Assembly: GCF_003086295.3 (NCBI RefSeq)
Contig: NC_092051.1
Span: 64,357,772-64,421,771 of the forward strand
Direction of reading: 5' to 3'
DNA length: 64,000 bases
Source of the DNA: Arachis hypogaea
Taxonomy: Eukaryota; Streptophyta; Magnoliopsida; Fabales; Fabaceae
The notes below the pieces were generated by a model. The model ran no database searches. It was not told where the DNA came from and worked only from the letters and a program-made list of their open reading frames with translations. A program made the translations under genes and the position numbers. The stretch's first letter is position 1; the number at the start of each line of letters is the position of its first letter. Below, piece by piece: positions 19,690-31,355 of this stretch.

Positions 19690-21226
19690 TGATGAGCGGA
19701 TATTTTATACACTTTTTGGGGTTAATTTCATATAGTTTTTAGTGTGTTTTAGTTAGTTTTTAGTTTATTTTTAGTAGTTTCTAGGCAAAATTCATATTTC
19801 TAGACTTTACTATGAGTTTGTGTGTTTTTCTGTAATTTCAGGTATTTTCTGGCTGAAATTGAGGGAGCTGAGCAGAAATCTGATTCAGGCTGAAAAAGGA
19901 CTGCTGATGCTGTTGGATTCTGACCTCTCTGCACTCGGAATGAATTTTCTGGCGCTACAGGACTCCAAATGGCGCGCTTCCAATTGTGTTGAAAAGTAGA
20001 CATCCAGGGCTTTCCAGCAATATATAATAGTCTATACTTTGCTGAAGGATAGATGACGTAAACTGGCGTTGAACGCCAGTTCCATTTTGCAGTCTGGCGT
20101 CCAGCGCCAGAAACAAGTTACAAGTTGGAGTTCAACGCCAGAAAAGGATCCAAAGCTGGCGTTGAACGCCCAAAACAGCCCTATGCACGTGATTAGCTTA
20201 AGTCTCAGCCCCAGCACACACCAAGTGGGCCCCAGAAGTGGATTTCTGCACTATCCATCTTAGTTTACTCATTTTCTGTAAACCTAGTTTACTAGTCTAG
20301 TATTTAAACAACTTTTAGAGACTTATCTTGTATCTCATGACATTTTAGATCTGAACTTTGTACCTTTTGACGGCATGAGTCTCTAAACTCCATTGTTGGC
20401 GGTGAGGAGCTCTGCTGTGTCTCGATGAATTAATGCAAGTATTTCTGTTTTCCATTCAAACATGCGTGTTCCTATCTAAGATATCCATTCGCACTTCAAT
20501 ATGAATGTGATGAACGTGACAATCATCATCATTCCTCCACGAACGCGTGCCTGACAACCACTTACGTTCCACCGTAGAATGCATGAATATCTCTTAGATT
20601 TCTTAATCAGAATCTTTGTGGTATAAGCTAGATTGATGGCAGCATTCAAGAGAATCCGGAAAGTCTAAACCTTGTCTGTGGTATTCCGAGTAGGATTCAG
20701 GGATTGAATGACTGTGACGAGCTTCAAACTCGCGAGTGCTGGGCGTAGTGACAGACGCAAAAGGATAGTAAATCCTATTCCGGTACGATTGAGAACCTGC
20801 AGATGATTAGCCGTGCGGTGACAGCGCATCTGGACCCTTTTCACTGGAAGGATGGATGGTAGCCATTGACAACAGTGATCCACCAACACACAGCTTGCCA
20901 TAGGAGGACGTGCGTGCGTGAATCAGAAAAAAGAGGAAAGCAGAATTTCAGAATACAAAGCATCTCCAAAACTCCAACATATTCTCCATCATTGCATACA
21001 AGTATAATTTGTGTTCTGCCATTTTATTCCTTGCAATCAAACTTGATAAGTGAATTATTTTATTGTTTTCCTGACTAAGAGTTACAAGATAACCATAGAT
21101 TGCTTCAAGCCAACAATCTCCGTGGGATCGACCCTTACTCACGTAAGGTATTACTTGGACGACCCAGTGCACTTGCTGTTTAGTGGTACGAGTTGTAAAA
21201 AGTGTGATTTACAATTTCGTGCACCT
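19690..21226 (+). repeat. E1 3' LTR, also serving as 5' LTR of E1b
   Basis: 1537 bp, begins TGATGAGCGGAT, ends GTGCACCT (final A of CA changed to T). It is followed at 21233 by a primer-binding site and a leader and gag like E1's, so the same LTR borders two internal regions. The palindrome array is at 20061-20171. Confidence 0.9.
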
Positions 21227-21232
21227 AGTTTT

Positions 21233-21252
21233 TGGCGCCGTTGTCGGGGATT
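21233..21252 (+). promoter_or_regulatory. E1b primer-binding site (tRNA-Asp)
   Basis: TGGCGCCGTTGTCGGGGATT, one C-to-T change relative to E1's primer site. Confidence 0.8.
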
Positions 21253-22013
21253 GTTTGAGTTTGGACAACTGACGGTTTATTTTGTTGCTTAGATTAGGAA
21301 AAATTTTTCTTTTTTGTTTAGAGTCTTTTATTATTTATACCTTGTTAAAACACTTTAAACTTATAGCTCAATTAGCTAGAGCGTGGCGCTTATGTTCTTA
21401 GTAATTGGCTAGCCTGTTTTTAAAATCTTTTTCAAAAATAATTTTTCATTGAATAAATCTTGTGCCAAACTTTAAGTTTGGTGTTTTCTTGTTGATTTTT
21501 CTTTGTTTTTCGAAAATTTTATTTTGGTTTTCTAAAAATTTTAGGTTTGGTGTTCTTTCTTCGTGTTCTTGTGTTCTTGTGAGTCTTCAAAGTGTTCTTG
21601 AGTTTCCTTGTGTCTTGATCTTAAAATTTTTAAGTTTGGTGTTCCTTGGTGTTTTCCCTCCAAAATTTTCGAAAACAAGGAGCATTAGATCTAAAAATTT
21701 TAAATCTTGTACTATCTTATTGTTTTTCTCTCTCCTCTTTAAATCCAAAAATATATTTTCTCTCTATTTTAAAGCAAATTTTCGAAATTTACCTTTAAAA
21801 TTCAGATTTTTATTTCAAAATTTAAAACCTTTTTCAAAAATCATCATATCCTTTTCAAAACTTCCTAACCACTTTCTCTCTCCTCATTTATTTTCGAAAA
21901 TCTTCACCTATTTTTATTTATTTTATTTTAATTTATTTTGTTTTCGAAATAAATAAATAATTAAATAAATAAAAATATTTTCTTCTATTTTACATCATCT
22001 CCCTTTCTCCATA

Positions 22014-22865
22014 ATGGACCTAAGCGGAAATGAACAGTCCAGGAGGACTCTGGGGTCATATGCTAACCCCTCTACTGCTTCATATGGGAGTAGTATCTGC
22101 ATACCCTCCATTGGAGTTAGTAGCTTTGAGTTGAATCCTCAGCTCATTATCATGGTGCAGCAAAGTTGCCAGTATTCCGGTCCTCCACAAGAAGAACCTA
22201 CAGAGTTTCTGGCACAATTTTTACAGATTGCTGACACAGTACATGATAAGGAAGTAGATCAGGATGTCTACAGATTATTACTATTTCCATTTGCTGTAAA
22301 AGACCAAGCTAAAAGGTGGTTAAATAACCAACCTAAGGCTAGCATAAGGACATGGAAACAGCTGACAGAAAAATTCCTGAACCAATACTTTCCTCCAAAA
22401 CGGATGACACAGCTAAGGCTGGACATCCAAGGCTTTAAATAAGGGGATAATGAATCTCTTTATGATGCCTGGGAGAGATACAGAGAGATGCTACGAAAAT
22501 GCCCCTCTGAAATGTTTTCAGAGTGGGTTCAGTTAGACATCCTCTATTATGGGCTTACAGAAAGAGCTCAAATCTCTCTAGACTACTCAGCTGGTGGATC
22601 TATCCACATGAGAAAGACAATTGAAGAAGCTCAAGAGCTCATTGATATAATTGCCAGAAATCAGCATCTGTACCTAAGCAGTGACCCTTCCATGAAAGAA
22701 GAGGTTAAAACAGTAACTGCTGAACTCAGTCCTGTAAAACAAGCTGCTAAATTCAATCAACAACTGGACTTTCTAACAAAGCAGTTAGCCGAATTCAAGG
22801 ATAGACTACAAGAGACAAGGATGGCTAACATAAATATGGAAGAACAATTGAGCATCAGTGGATAG
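22014..22865 (+). pseudogene. gag: E1b gag (truncated)
   Basis: Nearly identical to E1 gag (DLSGNEQSRRTLGSY start, same gag domain). It has one in-frame stop, TAA at 22440-22442, where E1 has CAA in the same context. It retains AAA where E1 gained its TAA, so the two copies decayed independently. After the deletion junction it adds a few foreign codons and ends. There is no protease or pol. Confidence 0.88.
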
Positions 22866-23424
22866 GAGGGCCTAAAGGAATAAAATCCTGGCCTAAGCGG
22901 CTAAACCAAGCTATCCCTAACCATGTGCTTATGGCGTGAAGGTGTCAAGTGAAAACTTGAGACTGAGCGGTTAAAGTCAAGGTCCAAAGAAAAAAGAAGA
23001 GTGTGCTTAAGAACCCTGGATACCTCTAATTGGGGACTCTAGCAAAGATGAGTCACAATCTGAAAAAGGTTCACCCAGTTATGTGTCTGTGGCATTTATG
23101 TATCCGGTGGTAATACTAGAAAACAAAGTGCTTAGGGCCACGGCCAAGACTCATAAAGTAGCTGTGTTCAAGAATCAACATACTAAACTAGGAGAATCAA
23201 TAACACTATCTGAATTCTAAGTTCCTATAGATGCCAATCATTCTGAACTTCAAAGGATAAAGTGAGATGCCAAAACTATTCAAGAGGCAAAAAGCTGCAA
23301 GTCCCGCTCATCTGATTGGAGCTAAGTTTCATTGATATTTTGGAATTAATAGTATATTCTCTTCTTTTTATCCTATTTGATTTTTAGTTGCTTGGGGACA
23401 AGCGACAATTTAAGTTTGGTGTTG
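22866..23424 (+). other. E1b 3' UTR
   Basis: Non-coding; about 97% identical by eye to E1's 3' UTR over the first ~250 bp. The pre-LTR stem-loop TTGCTTGGGGACAAGCGA (23388-23405) has one unpaired position compared with E1's. Confidence 0.75.
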
Positions 23425-25079
23425 TGATGAGCGGATAATTTATACGCTTTTTGGCATTATTTTTACATAGTTTTTAGTATGATTTAGTTAGTTTTTAGTA
23501 TATTTTTATTAGTTTTTAAAAAAAAATCACATTTCTGGACTTTACTATGAGTTTGTGTGTTTTTCGGTGATTTCAGGTATTTTCTGACTGAAATTGAGGG
23601 ACTTGAGCAAAAACCAGATTCAGAGGTTGAAGAAGGACTACAGATGCTGTTGGATTCTGACCTCCTTGCACTCAAAGTGGATTTTATGGAGCTACAGAAC
23701 TTCGAATGGCGCGGTTTTAATTGCGTTAGAAAGTAGACATCCAGGGCTTTCCAGCAATATATAATAATCCATACTTTGCCCGAGTTTAGAGGACATAAAC
23801 TAGCGTTCAACGCCAGTTCCATGTTGCATTATGGAGTTAAACGCCAGAGACATGTTGCAAAGTGGAGTTAAACGCCAAAAACAAGTTACAAACTGGCGTT
23901 CAACTCCAAGAGAAGCCTCTACACGTGTAAAGCTCAATGCTCAGCCCAAGCACACACCAAGTGGGCCCCAGAAGTGGATTTCTACATCATTTACTCATTT
24001 TTGTAAACCCTAGTAACTAGTCTGATATAAATAGGACCTTTTACTATTGTATTAGACATCTTTGATTAGTTTTATGCTATCTTAGACCTTTATGGGGGCT
24101 AGCCACTCAGCCATGCCTGGACCTTGTTCTTATGTATTTTCAACGGTAGAGTTTCTACACACCATAGATTAAGGTGTGGAGCTCTGCTGTTCCTCATGAA
24201 TTAATACAAAGTACTATTGTTTTTCTATTCAATTCAAGATTATTCCAATTCTAAGATATTCATTCGCACTTCAATATGAATGTGATGATCGTGACAGTCA
24301 TCATCATTCCCAACCTATGAACGCGTGTCTGACAACCACTTCCGTTCTACCTTAGATTAAATGAATATCTCTGGGATTCCTTAATCAGAGTCTTCGTGGT
24401 ATAAGTTAGAATCCATGGACGGCCATTCTTGAGATCCGGAAAGTCTAAACCTTGTTTGTGGTATTCTGAGTAGGATCTGGGAAGGGATGGCTGTGACGAG
24501 CTTCAAACTCGCGAGTGCTGGGCATAGTGACAGACGCAAAAGGATCAATGGATCCTATTCCAGTATAATCGAGAACCGACAGATGATTAGCCATGCAATG
24601 ACAGCGCATTGGACCATTTTCACTGAGAGGACAGGATGTAGCCATTGACAACGGTGACGCCTAACATACAGCTTGCCATAGAGAGGAGTATGAATGATTG
24701 GATGAAGACAATAGGAAAGCAGAGGTTCAGGAGGAACAAGCATCTTCATACGCTTATCTGAAACTCTCACCAATGAATTACATAAGTATCTCTATCTTTA
24801 ATTTACATTTTATTTATATTTTAATTATATTTTAATTATCAAAGATCCATAACCATATGAATCTGCCTGAATGAGATTTGCAAGATGACCATAGCTTGCT
24901 TCAAGCCGATAATCTCCGTGGGATCGACCCTTACTCACGTAAGGTTTATTACTTGGACGACCCAGTACACTTGCTGGTTAGTTGTGTGAAGTTATGACAA
25001 AGAACTAAGATTATGAACGTGCGTATTAAGTTTTTAGCGCCGTTACCAAGGAATGAACCGTCATGATTTTTGCGCACCA
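23425..25079 (+). repeat. LTR of type B ending the E1/E1b composite
   Basis: 1655 bp, begins TGATGAGCGGATAATTTATACGC, ends TGCGCACCA. It is closer to E4's LTRs than to E1's. Palindromes at 23798-23910, TATAAATA at 24026-24033. Near its end it carries TAGCGCCGTTACCAAGGAAT (25035-25054), a decayed primer-site-like sequence inside the LTR, as in E4. It abuts E3's 3' LTR at 25080. Confidence 0.85.
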
Positions 25080-26050
25080 ATTAACCGTCTGAGAGATGTA
25101 TAACCATAACTGTTGGCTCGTGCTTTTCTTCCAGGTACTCACACGAACCCAAGTAAACGCGGGTGTTTGTCAGGCACGTTCATCTTAATGTGATGAATAG
25201 AGCTAATTTTTCAGATTATCCTGCTCATGACGATGAAGATCAGGATATACATCTTAGAGATGGATCAAACACAGATCGAGGAAGAAACAGTAATACTTTT
25301 ATTAATTTATAGGACTCAGCAGGGCTCCTCCCCTAATCCTAGGAGGTTTAGAAATGAATACTAAGGTAAATTACAATGATAAACATGTATGATGGTGAAA
25401 AGTGATGATCAAAAGTTCTGAATAACATGAATTAAATCCCTTAAGCACTAAACTAATGACTAGTAAGGGTACAATAGTATTTTTAGTGCTAAAATCCACT
25501 TCTGGGGCTCACTTGGTGAGTGTTTGGGCTGAGATTTAATGAGATCCACGTGCTATGAGGTCTTTGGAAATGGAACACCAGCTGGGGGGTCATCTCTGGG
25601 CGTTTGGACATTGAGCTCTGCTTCCTTGGGCGCTGGGTGCCAAAAAAGGGCAGGAAGCTGGCGTTGGATGCCAGTTTTGGGCCTTCTATTCCGAAACAAT
25701 GTATAGACTATTATAAATTGGTAGAAAGCTCTGGAAGTCAGCATTCTATAGCCGTTGAGAACATTCCATTTGAACTTTTGTAGCTCCAGAAAATCTGTTC
25801 CGAGTGCAAAGAGGTTAGATCTGGACAACATCTGTAGTGCTTTCTCTATCTCTGGATCAGACTTCTGCTCCAGCTCCTCAAATTCAGCCAGAAAACACCT
25901 GAAATGGTGCAAAAACACACAAACTCAAAGTGGAATAAAAAAATGTGAATTTAACACTAAAACCTGTAAAAACTTAATGAAAACTAAGAAAAACCTATTA
26001 AAAACTATATGAAAACTATGCCAAAAAGTGTATAAAATATCTGCTCATCA
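25080..26050 (-). repeat. E3 3' LTR (partial)
   Basis: Inverted LTR. The right edge (26050) corresponds to the LTR start TGATGAGCAGATATTTTATA. It aligns with 47460-48430 of the 5' LTR and stops at 25080, where the LTR-B copy of the composite begins. The part matching 46850-47459 is missing. Confidence 0.85.
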
Positions 26051-26763
26051 CAATACCAAACTTAAACTGTTGCTTGTTCTTAAGCAACTAAAAATAAAAT
26101 AGGATGAAAAGAAGATTAGGATGGAATAAATTTTTGAGTTTCCAATGAAGCTCAGTCAATTAGATGAGCGGGACTTAGTAGCTTTTTATTTTTGAATAGT
26201 CTTGGCATCTCACTATCCATTGAAGGTCAGAATGGCTGGCATCTTTAGGAACTCAGAATTCAGATGATATTATTGATTCTGCTAGTTCAGCTCTTTTTGA
26301 TTCTTAAACACAGCTTTCAGAGTCTTGGCCGTGACCCTAAGCACCTTGCTTTTCAGTATTACCACCAGATACGATAATGCCACAGACACTTTAACTGGGT
26401 GAACCTTTTCAGATTATGACTCAGCTTTTCTAGAGTCCCCAGATAGAGGTGTCCAGAGTTCTTAAACACACTCTTTTTGCTTTGGACCACGACTTTAACC
26501 GCTCAGTCTCAAGCTTTTCACTTGACACCTTCACGCCACAAGCACATGGCTAGGGACAGCTTAGTTTAGCCGCTTAGGCTAGGATTTTATTCCTTTGGGC
26601 CCTCCTATCCACTGATGCTCAAAGCCTTGGGTCCTTTTACCCTTGCCTTTTGGTTTAAAGGGTTACTGGCTTTTTCAATCTGCCCTCCTTTTCTTGCATT
26701 TTTGGGCAGTAATGGATTTTTCTGCTTTTTTTTCTTTTTTTCTTTCTTTTTTCTCCATTTTCT

Positions 26764-26819
<56 letters not shown>

Positions 26820-27333
26820 TTTTGTTTTTTTTTCTTTTGCAACATACTTTTTCTTTTGCTTTTTGCTGCTTCTTCTTGCTTCAAGAATCAATTTTTAGAT
26901 TTTTTAGATTATCAATAATATTTTTTTCTTTTTCCTTATTCTTTCAAGAGACAGCATCATAAAATTCAACTTCAAATATGCACTATTTATTCCTTCATTC
27001 AGAAAACTAAAGCAATGTAACCCAATCAAATTAATGTAACTATTCCTTATTGGAAAGCTCAAAAAAATCTATGCATCTTTAATTTATTTCTTCTAAAAAA
27101 ATCTACTATTTTATTCATGTTTAATGATGATAAGAGGAATAATTTATAGCTAATTGGAAAAACAAAAATAAATTAATTATTATTAATGCTTACAAAATCC
27201 TAAAAGTTAAAAGACATAAAAAAATTAAACTAAAAATAAAACTTAATTATTACTAGTGAGCATAAAACTCTAAATTAGGATGGAAATATATGAGACAGAA
27301 AAACAGGAATTAGAATAACCACAAAGTTGAAAC
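26051..27333 (-). other. E3 3' UTR with (TA)n microsatellite
   Basis: Inverted copy of the conserved 3' UTR block (about 26160-26625) next to the stem-loop at 26070-26087 (minus: TTGCTTAAGAACAAGCAA). A run of about 22 TA units at 26767-26811, followed by T-rich sequence, has expanded where E1 has an A/G-rich stretch. Reading frames across this repeat are artefacts. Confidence 0.8.
26767..26811. repeat. (TA)n microsatellite
   Basis: Uninterrupted alternation of T and A over about 45 bp, followed by a poly-T stretch. Confidence 0.95.
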
Positions 27334-27784
27334 TTAACAACCTTCAGCTTGGGGGATGTTGGTTTCTTCAGGCTGTAGGGCGCAAGGCTCTTCATCTTGA
27401 GGGGCGCATGGTTCTTCAGCTTGGGGGGCCCTGGGCTTTTCAGGAGAGAGCTTCTAGTGCTTCAGCTCCTCAAGCTCACGCCCTTGCTTCTTCTGCTCTT
27501 TGATCAGTTTGTAAATCATGCTAGTCTGATCTCTCTGTAGGTGAATTATAGATGCCTTCAGCTGTTCCCAGTATTCCATTAGAGGGATCTCTTGGGACTA
27601 TTTGGGTTCCTTCTTCTTTAGGTTATCATCTTCTATCTTGAAGCTCTCCATCATCTGCTTGGTGATTGGATTTTTCACAGGAATAAAATTATCCACTTGG
27701 ATTAGAACCGTAGCATCTTGGCATAGGTGGAAGATGAGATTTGGATAAGACAGCATGGCCTTAGTGGAATCTTTGTTTGATAGC
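27334..27784 (-). pseudogene. E3 ORF3, C-terminal half
   Basis: On the minus strand it starts at the E4 insertion point and reads SNKDSTKAMLSYPNLIFHLC, matching the NSKDARLAYPSLISMLC region of E1 ORF3. Then come IPVKNPIT, a coiled-coil-like stretch (EQKKQGRELEELK) and a tail with three repeats of roughly APQAEEPC, ending at TAA 27334-27336. Two in-frame TAG codons interrupt it. This segment is too broken to appear as one ORF. Confidence 0.85.
27780..27784 (+). repeat. Target-site duplication of E4 (left copy)
   Basis: ATAGC, repeated at 38660-38664. Removing E4 joins the two halves of E3 ORF3. Confidence 0.93.
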
Positions 27785-29489
27785 TGATGAGCAGATAATT
27801 TATACGCTTTTCGGCATTGTTTTTAGTATGTTTTTAGTAGAATCTAGTTACTTTTAGGGATGTTTTCATTAGTTTTTATGTTAAATTCACATTTCTGGAC
27901 TTTACTATGAGTTTGTGTGTTTTTCTGTGATTTCAGATATTTTCTGGCTGAAATTGAGGGACTTGAGCAAAAATCAGATTCAGAGGTTGAAGAAGGACTG
28001 CTGATGCTGTTGGATTCTGACCTCCCTGCACTCAAAGTGGCTTTTCTGGAGCTACAGAACTCAAAATGGTGCGTTTCCAATTGCGTTGGAAAGTAGACAT
28101 CCAGGGCTTTCCAGCAATATATAATAGTCCATACTTTGGCCGAGTTTAGAAGATGTAAAAGGGCGTTGAACGCCAGTTCTACGGTATTGTCTGGAGTTAA
28201 ACGCCAGAAACACGTCACAAGCCAGAGTTGAACGCCAAAAATATGTTACAAACTGGCGTTCAGGATTGACCTCTACACGTGTAACATTCAAGCTCAGCCC
28301 AAGCACACACCAAGTGGGCCCCGGAAGTGGATTTATGCATCAATTACTTACTTCTGTAAACCCTAGTAACTAGTTTATTATAAATAGGACTTTTTACTAT
28401 TGTATTAGAGATCATCTTTGATCAGTTTTATGCTATCTTAGACATTCATGGGGGCTGGCCATTCGGCCATGCCTGAACCATTATCACTTATGTATTTTCA
28501 TATGGTAGAGTTTCTGTACTCCATAGATTAAGGTGTGGAGCTCTGCTGTTCCTCAAAGATTAATGCAAAGTACTACTGTTTTTCTATTCAATTCAACTTA
28601 TTCCGCTTTTAAAATATTCATTCGCACTTCAACCTGAATGTGATGAACGTGACAATCATCATCATTCCCTATGAACGCGTGCCTGACAACCACTTCCGTT
28701 CTACCTTAGATTGAATGAGTATCTCTTGGATCTCTTAATCAGAATCTTCGTGGTATAAGCTAGATTGATGGCGGCATTCATGAGAGTCCGGAAAGTCTAA
28801 ACCTTGTCTGTGGTATTCCGAGTAGGACTCTGGGATTGAATGACTGTGACGAACGTCAAACTCACGAGTGCTGGGCGTAGTGACAGACGCAAAAGGAGGG
28901 TTAATCCTATTCCAGTATGATCGAGAACCTCAGATGAGCTGTGACAGAGCATGTGGACCATTTTCACAAGAGGATAGGATGTAGCCATTGACAAGGGTGA
29001 TGCCTCCAGACGATTAGCCATGCAGTGACAGCGCATCGGACCATTTTCCAGAGTGGATTAAAAGTAGCCATTGACAACGGTGATGTCCTTACATAAAGCC
29101 AGCCGTAGAAAGGAGTAAGACTGATTGGATGAAGATAGTGGGAAAGCAGAGATTCAGAGGAACGAAAGCATCTCTATACGCTTATCTGAAATTTTCACCA
29201 ATGAATTACATAAGTGTTTCTATCCTTATTTTATGTTTACTTATTATTTAATTTCGAAAACTCCATAACCTTTTGATATCCGCCTGACTGAGATTTACAA
29301 GGTGACCATAGCTTGCTTCATACCAACAATCTCCGTGGGATCGACCCTTACTCACGTAAGGTTTATTACTTGGATGACCCAGTGCACTTGCTGGTTAGTT
29401 GTATCGAAGTTGTGAATGAAAAACGATTTATTAAGATGTGCGTACAGAGTTTCTGGCACCGTTGCCTGAGATCACAATTTCGTGCACCA
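27785..29489 (+). repeat. E4 5' LTR (type B)
   Basis: 1705 bp, begins TGATGAGCAGATAATTTATACGC, ends TTTCGTGCACCA. Palindromes at 28160-28262 and TATAAATA at 28379-28386. An internal primer-site-like sequence TGGCACCGTTGCCTGAGATC (29454-29473) lies 16 bases before the LTR end, upstream of the real primer site. Confidence 0.92.
28379..28386 (+). promoter_or_regulatory. E4 5' LTR TATA box
   Basis: TATAAATA about 595 bp into the LTR, roughly 115 bp downstream of the palindrome array. The 3' LTR copy is at 37541-37548. Confidence 0.6.
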
Positions 29490-29495
29490 AGTTTT

Positions 29496-29515
29496 TGGCG
29501 CCGTTGCCAGGGATT
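29496..29515 (+). promoter_or_regulatory. E4 primer-binding site (tRNA-Asp)
   Basis: TGGCGCCGTTGCCAGGGATT, six bases after the LTR; one mismatch relative to E1's primer site. Confidence 0.85.
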
Positions 29516-31355
29516 GTTCGAGTTTAGACAACTGACGGTTCATCTTGTTACTCAGATTAGGTAATTTTCTTTTTGTTTTATTTTCAAAAAAATTTTTCAA
29601 AAACCTTTCAAAAATTTCTCATCTGTTTTTGAAAAAAAAAATTTAAAATAAATGTTTTCAAAAATATATTTTTCTTCAGAATTTTTAAGAATGAATTCTA
29701 GAGTTTCATGAAGCATGTTGAAGCCTGGCTGGCTGTAAAGCCATGTCTAATTCTTTTGGATAGGGGCTTCCAACCATCAGCATAGAGGCAAGTTAATTGG
29801 GATGTCAGCCGTGGCATGTCTGAGTTACATACTAAAGCTTGGCTGGCTATTAAGCCATGCCTAACCCTCGGATTGGAGCTTTAGACTAAGAATACATGAT
29901 TCCTGGAATTCATATAAAAAAATTTTGAAATCCTTATTTTCTTTTTCCTATATGTTTTTTCAAAAAAAATATACAAAAATCCAAAAAAATAAAAAAATTC
30001 ATAAAAATAAAAAATATTTCATGTTTCTTGTTTGAGTCTTGAGTCAAGTTGAAAGTTTGGTGTCAATTGCATATTCATCTTGCATTTTTTGAAAAATTCA
30101 TGCATTCATAGTGTTCTTCATGATCTTCAAGTTGTTCTTGGTAAGTCTTCTTGTTTGATCTTGATGTTTTCATGTTTTCTGTCTTTTCTTGTTTTTCATA
30201 TGCATTCTTGCATTCATAGTGTCTAAACATGAAAAATTTTTAAGTTTGGTGTCTTGCATGTTTTCTTTGCATTAAAAATTTTTCAAAAATATTTTCTTGA
30301 TGTTCATCTTGACATTCAAAGTGTTCTTGGTGTTCATCTTGACATTCATAGTGTTCTTGCATTCATCACATACTTTGATCCAAAATTTTCATGCATTGAA
30401 TCTTTTTCATGTTTTTCCCTCTCATCATTAAAAATTCAAAAATAAAAAAAAATATCTTTCCCTTTTTCACTCATAAATTTCGAAAATTTGAGTTGACTTT
30501 TTCAAAACTTTTTAAAATCTAGTTGTTTTTATGAGTTAATTCAAATTTTCAATTTAAAAATCTTATCTTTTTCAAAATCTTTTTCAAAAATCAAATCTTT
30601 TTCAATTTTCTTATTTATTTTCGAAAATTTTAAAAATTTTTTTCAAAAATCTTTTTCTTATCTTTATCTCCTAATTTTCGAAAATAACATCATCAATTAA
30701 TGTTTTGATTCAAAAATTTCAAGTTTGTTACTTACTTGTTAAGAAAGATTCAAACTTTAAGTTCTAGAATCATATTTTGTGATTTCTTGGGAATCAAGTC
30801 ATTAATTGTGATTTTAAAAAAATCAAATCTTTTTCAAAACTAATTTCAACCATATCTTTTCAAAAATATCTCTTTATCTTATCTGTTTCAAAATTTGATT
30901 TTAAAATATCCTTTCTAACTTCTTATCTTCTTATCTTTTCAAAATTGATTTTCAAATTTGTTTCAACTAACTAACTAACTTTTTGTTTGTTTCTTATCTT
31001 TTTCAAAACTACCTAGCTAACTCTCTCTCTCTAATTTTCGAAAATATCTTCCCTCTTTTTCAAAATTTCTTTTTAATTTTTGATTTTAATTCTCGAAAAT
31101 TACTAACCTTTTTCAAAAACTATTTTCGAAAATCACTAACTCTTTTTCAAAAATTATTTTAAAAAATTCTCTCTCTTTCTTATCTCCTTCTATTTATTTA
31201 TTCATCTACTAACACTTCATCTAACCCAAATTTGAACCCCCTCTACCATCTGTGTTCGAATTTTTTCTTCTTCTTTTCTTCTACTGACACAGGGACCTCT
31301 ATACTGTGGTAAAAAGGACCCCTATTATTATTATTTTTCTGTCCCTCTTTTTCAT
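29516..31355 (+). other. E4 leader (1.8 kb) with twin stem-loop domains
   Basis: Non-coding, AT-rich. Two related structured domains lie at about 29718-29773 and 29832-29885 (see findings). A short direct duplication around 'gttcatcttgacattca' is at 30300-30360, and AAGTTTGGTGTC occurs at 30052 and 30243. The rest is T/A-rich filler with many 'tttttcaaaa' phrases. Gag begins at 31356. Confidence 0.7.

Larger units (their letters stand above)
589..21226 (+). mobile_element. E1: Athila-like Ty3/gypsy retrotransposon, split by E2
   Basis: A full-length but decayed element: 5' LTR 589-2125, tRNA-Asp primer site, leader, gag, protease, RT, RNase H, integrase (interrupted at 7525/15940 by E2), a palindrome-rich spacer, ORF3, a 3' UTR and 3' LTR 19690-21226. 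Both LTRs are 1537 bp. By eye there are about 19 substitutions in the first ~310 aligned LTR bases, so it is clearly older than E2. The right LTR is followed directly by another primer-binding site rather than by a target duplication, so its original right flank is gone. Confidence 0.9.
21227..23424 (+). mobile_element. E1b: collapsed internal region (gag fused to 3' UTR)
   Basis: Primer site 21233-21252 (one mismatch, GTCGGGG), leader with the same tRNA-like segment (21361-21394), and gag from 22014. Then comes an abrupt jump at 22848-22851 into the 3' UTR block. Relative to E1, everything between 3749 and 19112 is missing. TTGA is present at both ends of the missing piece and once at the junction. 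It ends in the stem-loop at 23388-23405 and the motif AAGTTTGGTGTTG before an LTR of type B. Confidence 0.85.

Noticed and set aside
26615..26962. Small hydrophobic ORFs across the (TA)n tract
   Set aside because: They arise from the microsatellite and poly-T; the region is E3's 3' UTR.
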